A DNA stretch of 9,254 nt from an uncultured Marinilabiliales bacterium (GTDB taxonomy: Bacteria > Bacteroidota > Bacteroidia > Bacteroidales > BM520), in contig CALFIZ010000169.1 of assembly GCA_937877575.1 (NCBI GenBank), positions 1 to 9,254 of the forward strand. Reading direction: 5' to 3'. Both the position numbers and the translations under genes were made by a program. The stretch's first letter is position 1; each line of letters starts with the position of its first letter. Positions 5,719 through 9,254 of this stretch are shown in pieces. The notes under the pieces are model-generated. The model had not been told where the DNA came from. It was given only the letters and a program-made list of their open reading frames with translations, and made no database searches.

Positions 5719-7454
5719 CCATTGACGGACCGTTTCAGATTACTGCCACATCCACATCAGGTCTTCCCGTATCATTCGAACTCATCAGCGGACCGGCATC
5801 TCTCAACGGCAACGTGGTGACACTCAGCGGTGAGGAAGGAACCGTTACAATAAGAGCAACGCAAAACGGTGACGAAAACTGGCAGGCTGCTCCTCCGGTC
5901 ACCCGCAGTTTCAACGTATATGACCCGGCATTATACGCCCCAACCATCACTATAAGAAGACCTTACGAAGGCACCAACGTATATCTTGCCAATCTGGAAC
6001 CGATGCTCGTAGTAGCCTCCGTTGATGTTGACCACGATGATGTAATCAAAGTGCAACAGATAGAATTCTCCGTTAACGGCGAAACAGTCTATGGCGCCGG
6101 ACATGGAACAAACTATTATACTGCAATATGGGAACCATCGGAATACGGTCAGACCAATATGACAGTGACTGTCACCCTCAGCGGCAATCACAACTACAGT
6201 ACTGAAAACTCTTTTTACATAACAAATGACATTTCAAGTTATGATGTCACGACTTTCGACGGCACAGTACAGGTAAGTCCGACCAACCAAGTCATCTACG
6301 GTGAATTCATATTCCCCTCATCTGTAGGAAGTTACAATAGTGCCAGCGGTCATCTCGAAATGAACTGCGCACCACCGAGCGGATGCGACCCTTACGACCG
6401 CGTAGCTAACGTGAAAGTCAAAAATGTTGACGGCAACTGGATAGAACTTTTCAGATATATAACCCCATTCGGCATTGCCTGCAGCGACAACCTTGACCTC
6501 TCAGACTACCTCAATGTCCTTCAAGGACTTGTTGAATTCAGATTCGAAGTAGTGTGCTGGGATCGCAGCGGTTATCTTCCTGTCCTCACCTTCAACTTCA
6601 ATCCGGGGACACCGGACTACAAATACATTGACATCAGCGAAATATGGTGCCAGGTATTCGACTTCGGTGATTTCTCACAACTTCAGCCTGTTCCGACAGC
6701 CAATATTGACGTCAACCCACATGCTCAGAAAGTCACCCTCAAAATGACTACCACAGGGCATAACTGGAGCAGCAACACTGCCCCCAACTATTCGGTCAAC
6801 ACTGATAATGCCGCAGAATTTTACGAAGGCACACATCTGATAAACATTAACGGTGCCGAAAAATTCACGCAGCATCTCTGGCCTGAATCCGGCTCATGCT
6901 ATCCTAATCCAGCAGGATGCAACAACCAGCAAGGCACATACCTCTATCCCCGTCAGGGCTGGTGTCCTGGTTCAATTGCCATGATATGGAACTGGGATCT
7001 TTCAGAATATATAGGTTCACCCTTCACCATTGATTATGTCTTCGACCCGACTTACACAGATTTCTGTCATCCAAACTACCCTGAATGCGTTGACGGTCAG
7101 AACGGCTGTCCAAACTGCAATGCACCCGACAATCCAATACTCAATGTTGCAGCCAAAGTACTGACTTACAGCAATAATGTCAACGTCTTCGACGGTGCCG
7201 CGTCACATATTAATGAAAACCGCTATGGAATTACAATCCATCCTAATCCATCATCAGGCATATTCAAAATAAGCAGCTGCAAACAGGAAACAATGAATGT
7301 GACCATTGTCAGCATTACCGGTCGAACCATTAAAGATTTCAAATGGCATGGTGACGAAAAGACCATAAACCTGTCAGACCTTCAGAAAGGCACGTACATT
7401 TTTAAGGCCTCAGGCAAAAACGGCGTGGAAATCAAAAAGTTAGTGATTATGTAA
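5700..7454 (+). CDS. PNGase F-like peptide N-glycosidase, 3' part with T9SS tail
   Basis: This continues the previous frame; a GTG at 5814 is inside an Ig-like domain and is not a real start. Numbered in the restored protein: an Ig-like domain at about 235-307 (SGLPVSFELISGP, FNVYDP); a second beta domain at about 313-408; then a region matching both domains of Flavobacterium PNGase F, which cleaves N-linked glycans from asparagine. Matches include CDPYDRVANV (PNGase F CDEWDRYANV), GTPDYKY and GWCPG. The D60 equivalent is Asp466, the E206 equivalent is Glu606 in AAEFYEGTH, and the W120 equivalent is Trp520. The E118 position is Val518, with Glu516 two residues earlier. Cysteines matching C51 and C56 are kept; C204 and C208 are not. 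The last ~75 residues (from YGITIHPNPSSGIFKI to KKLVIM) are a type IX secretion sorting domain, so the enzyme is exported and probably surface-anchored. Confidence 0.85.
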   Translation, partial: AIPNKLTIDGPFQITATSTSGLPVSFELISGPASLNGNVVTLSGEEGTVTIRATQNGDENWQAAPPVTRSFNVYDPALYAPTITIRRPYEGTNVYLANLEPMLVVASVDVDHDDVIKVQQIEFSVNGETVYGAGHGTNYYTAIWEPSEYGQTNMTVTVTLSGNHNYSTENSFYITNDISSYDVTTFDGTVQVSPTNQVIYGEFIFPSSVGSYNSASGHLEMNCAPPSGCDPYDRVANVKVKNVDGNWIELFRYITPFGIACSDNLDLSDYLNVLQGLVEFRFEVVCWDRSGYLPVLTFNFNPGTPDYKYIDISEIWCQVFDFGDFSQLQPVPTANIDVNPHAQKVTLKMTTTGHNWSSNTAPNYSVNTDNAAEFYEGTHLININGAEKFTQHLWPESGSCYPNPAGCNNQQGTYLYPRQGWCPGSIAMIWNWDLSEYIGSPFTIDYVFDPTYTDFCHPNYPECVDGQNGCPNCNAPDNPILNVAAKVLTYSNNVNVFDGAASHINENRYGITIHPNPSSGIFKISSCKQETMNVTIVSITGRTIKDFKWHGDEKTINLSDLQKGTYIFKASGKNGVEIKKLVIM

Positions 7455-7479
7455 TCATCGGTTAATCAAGGGGTTACAA

Positions 7480-7887
7480 ATGAACCTGCTATTGAATTAC
7501 ACTCCTAAAATACTCTATGCCCTCGGTGAAACCTTCACCGGGAACGATGAGATATACTCTTGGCTGCTCAACAACGGTTTTCCGGAGTTGGCAGCCTTTT
7601 CGAGTGCGATAAGAGGCAGCGAAAAAGCCAATGAGTGGCTGCTCAACAACGGCTATGCTGCCTTCTCAGCCCTTGACTATACCATCGACGACAACAAAAA
7701 TGCCCGTATGTGGCTCGAAAAATATGGCTACACCATCGAAATCCTATTCGCCGACACGTGCAACAAAGACGCAAATGCCGCCCAACAGTTGCACAACATG
7801 GATTTGGACGTATTAGTTCACCTTGCTGAACAGATAAACAAATTCCGCGACAGCATGTTTTTCAATCCATTCAAATTCAGACCTTAA
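7480..7887 (+). CDS. Small protein of 25-residue helical repeats
   Basis: I know no named function for this 135-residue protein. It is built of tandem 25-residue units: WLLNNG at 28-33, WLLNNG at 53-58 and WLEKYG at 78-83 are spaced exactly 25 apart. A degenerate fourth unit is centred near residue 103, and the first 25 residues look like a decayed copy. Each unit has the pattern aromatic-x-x-hydrophobic, A-[IT]-x-[DG], then WL, typical of paired helices forming a solenoid, suggesting protein binding. Similar WL-x-x-NG repeat proteins occur in Bacteroidales, from memory. There is no signal peptide, so it is cytoplasmic. It begins 25 bases after the PNGase-like gene and ends 15 bases before the helicase gene, so it probably shares a transcript with the helicase. 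Confidence 0.75.
   Translation: MNLLLNYTPKILYALGETFTGNDEIYSWLLNNGFPELAAFSSAIRGSEKANEWLLNNGYAAFSALDYTIDDNKNARMWLEKYGYTIEILFADTCNKDANAAQQLHNMDLDVLVHLAEQINKFRDSMFFNPFKFRP
7561..7652 (+). repeat. Exact 17-base direct repeat, period 75 bases
   Basis: TGGCTGCTCAACAACGG occurs at 7561-7577 and again at 7636-7652, exactly 75 bases (25 codons) apart. The third protein repeat, at 7711, has diverged in DNA (tggctcgaaaaatatgg). The near-identity of two copies points to a recent duplication of one unit. Confidence 0.8.
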
Positions 7888-7902
7888 CTCAGGGCATATT
7901 TC

Positions 7903-8190
7903 ATGCAAGAGACTGTAAACCAAAACATAATAGCGGCACTTGAAGACCTGGATTTCAACGGATGGACTCCCATTCAGGAAAAAGTGATTCCAGTCCTTCT
8001 GCGCAAATCCACCGACCTCATTGCATTGGCACAAACGGGCACCGGCAAAACAGCCGCGTATGGTGTGCCTCTAATCAACGACATAGCCGACTCCCGCTAT
8101 GCGCTGACCCCTGCAGTTGTGCTGTCCCCTACCCGCGAATTGTGCATACAGATAGCCGAAACACTAAATTCCTTCGCATATTATCTCTGA
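7903..8190 (+). CDS. DEAD-box RNA helicase, N-terminal fragment
   Basis: The 95 residues hold the start of a DEAD-box ATP-dependent RNA helicase. Visible are the Q motif (GWTPIQEKVIPVLL at about 24-37), Walker A motif I (AQTGTGKTAAYG at about 49-60) and motif Ia (PTREL). The DEAD, SAT and all RecA2 motifs are missing. A full protein is usually 370-600 residues, so roughly three quarters is lost. Genuine sequence ends at about Leu95 (8185-8187); the TGA at 8188 belongs to AT-rich DNA of different origin. The gene was therefore cut by a join, not by a natural stop. It follows the repeat protein after 15 bases, likely in one operon. Helicases of this kind act in RNA unwinding during ribosome assembly or decay. 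Confidence 0.88.
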   Translation: MQETVNQNIIAALEDLDFNGWTPIQEKVIPVLLRKSTDLIALAQTGTGKTAAYGVPLINDIADSRYALTPAVVLSPTRELCIQIAETLNSFAYYL

Positions 8191-8192
8191 AA
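8182..8192. other. Join between Bacteroidales and AT-rich eukaryotic DNA
   Basis: Base composition falls abruptly from balanced GC to very AT-rich within a few bases. The helicase frame is lost here. On the minus strand, the midasin-like reading runs over the join into reversed helicase sequence (ending RLSVCTIRG). The exact base is unclear because a few bases (around TTATCT) could belong to either side. Confidence 0.85.
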
Positions 8193-9253
8193 TTTAAATA
8201 ATTTCGTATATCGAATTTGTTTATTTTTATTAAACTTTTTATTTTATAAAAGATTTCGTCTATTTTTGCCTTTTTATATTTTTGAAATTTGTTATTTTGT
8301 ATGTAATTAATATAATAATATGAATATAAATTCTTAATCAAATTGTTATTAGTTAAATCAGCAATTATTTTAACTTCATTTAGTCTTATGACAAAATTAC
8401 CTAAATTACTACTTAATAAAAATATATTTAAAGTATCTAATAAACTATGTTTTTCATCGATTTTTTCTTTTTCGTATTTTTTCTTTTCCATACTGGTATT
8501 ATGTTCTATAATTAAATCTATTAAATATTCAAAATAATCATTCAACTCTTCTTCGATAAGAATTTTTTCTTTCGAAGCTAAAAAATTTTTCCATGATTGG
8601 ATTTCAATAAATCTATAATACCTTATTAATTTCATTATTAATGTCTGTTCTTCATATAATGAATTAATACTTCGCGAAGCATATTCTTCCCATTCGTGAA
8701 TGTTATTTATTAATATATCTAATATTGAAAGAACTTTACTTAAAGGTGTTGTGTTTATATCTAAAGATAAAATTGTATTTGAAACAAATAAAATATTTAT
8801 TAATGTGGGATGATTGGGGTATTTCTCGAAATATTTTTGACATTTTGATATTAAAAGATTAATTGGATAATAAAGCATTAAAATATTTTTTGGAGAAGGA
8901 GATTTATAAAAATTATATGAAACTGAAGATGAGTTATTATTTATCGATATTTTATTATTGTTTTCATTTAATAATGATAAAGACGATGAAGCGAAATTAT
9001 TACTTGAATTCAATGATGATATATAATAACAAATTAAATCGTGTATATATTTCTTTGTATTTGATGAAATATTATTTTTATTTAAACTTAATTTATCGAA
9101 ATAATAAGTAATATCATTTATTTGTTCCATTGAATTTATATCATTTGATTCCAATAATTGAAGATAAGATTCGATTTCATTATATTCATCTGAATTAATA
9201 TTATTATTTAAATCGTTATCATTTATAAGCAAAGACATTTCATTATTTTCCAT
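8188..9253 (-). CDS. MDN1: Midasin (MDN1/Rea1) fragment from an AT-rich eukaryote
   Basis: About 355 residues are open at both ends. The Met at 9253 is simply the first in the window and need not be the start. Midasin is a ~5000-residue AAA+ protein that removes assembly factors from pre-60S ribosomes in the nucleus. The fragment falls in the linker region after the AAA ring: HEWEEYASRSINSL, then IEIQSWKNFL (where other midasins have the RWRKLELxSW motif), and LDTLNIFLLSSNLGNFVIRL (plant midasin SLEEFMQSSSIGEFRKRL, from memory). Long Asn/Ser-rich low-complexity stretches fill its N-terminal third. Very low GC, Asn richness and glutamine coded by CAA with no in-frame TAA or TAG fit anaerobic gut fungi (Neocallimastigomycota) better than ciliates that reassign those stops. 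No intron is evident. The C-terminal residues encoded below 8188 are bacterial. Confidence 0.7.
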
Positions 9254-9254
9254 T

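Noticed and set aside
8343..9111. Plus-strand open frames in the AT-rich end
   Set aside because: They are antisense to the midasin-like frame and consist of low-complexity Tyr/Lys/Phe-rich translation typical of AT-rich shadows.
8129..9253. Horizontal transfer of bacterial DNA into a fungal genome
   Set aside because: Anaerobic fungi do acquire bacterial genes, but here two genes are each cut mid-domain at one point in an assembly that also kept adapter sequence, so a chimera is far likelier.

Overview
The window is a metagenomic contig joined from pieces of different origin. Positions 1-43 are the 3' part of the Illumina P5/TruSeq adapter. A short stretch follows (about 44 to somewhere between 260 and 480) holding a truncated small gene with a strong Shine-Dalgarno and a LexA-box-like site, which looks like a Firmicutes (Clostridia) fragment. 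From about 480 to 8187 there is one continuous Bacteroidales-type block. The last ~1065 bases are very AT-rich and encode, on the minus strand, an asparagine-rich piece of the eukaryotic AAA+ protein midasin, most simply from an anaerobic gut fungus. Together these suggest a herbivore-gut or rumen metagenome with untrimmed adapter and at least one chimeric join; this is inference.

The Bacteroidales assignment rests on TAnnTTTG promoter boxes, the lack of Shine-Dalgarno sequences, a type IX secretion (T9SS) C-terminal sorting domain, and Bacteroidetes-typical families (GSCFA, long U32, PNGase F). Left to right it holds a C69-family dipeptidase and a GSCFA/SGNH-like hydrolase in one plus-strand unit. 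A long U32 family protein (a [4Fe-4S] RNA-hydroxylation type, TTG start) is convergent with it. Across a short divergent promoter region lies a large secreted multidomain protein: signal peptide, jelly-roll-like domain, Ig-like domains, PNGase F-like catalytic region and T9SS tail. Then come a small protein of 25-residue helical repeats and the N-terminal third of a DEAD-box RNA helicase, cut off at the join with the fungal-like DNA.

The most interesting gene is the PNGase F-like protein (5002-7454). It would remove N-glycans from glycoproteins outside the cell. It is interrupted by an apparent one-base deletion in a G run near 5694-5697, and one of the three key acidic residues of Flavobacterium PNGase F (E118) appears replaced, while D60 and E206 equivalents are kept. 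I saw no CRISPR array, rRNA, tRNA or complete mobile element, and no convincing unknown multi-gene system.
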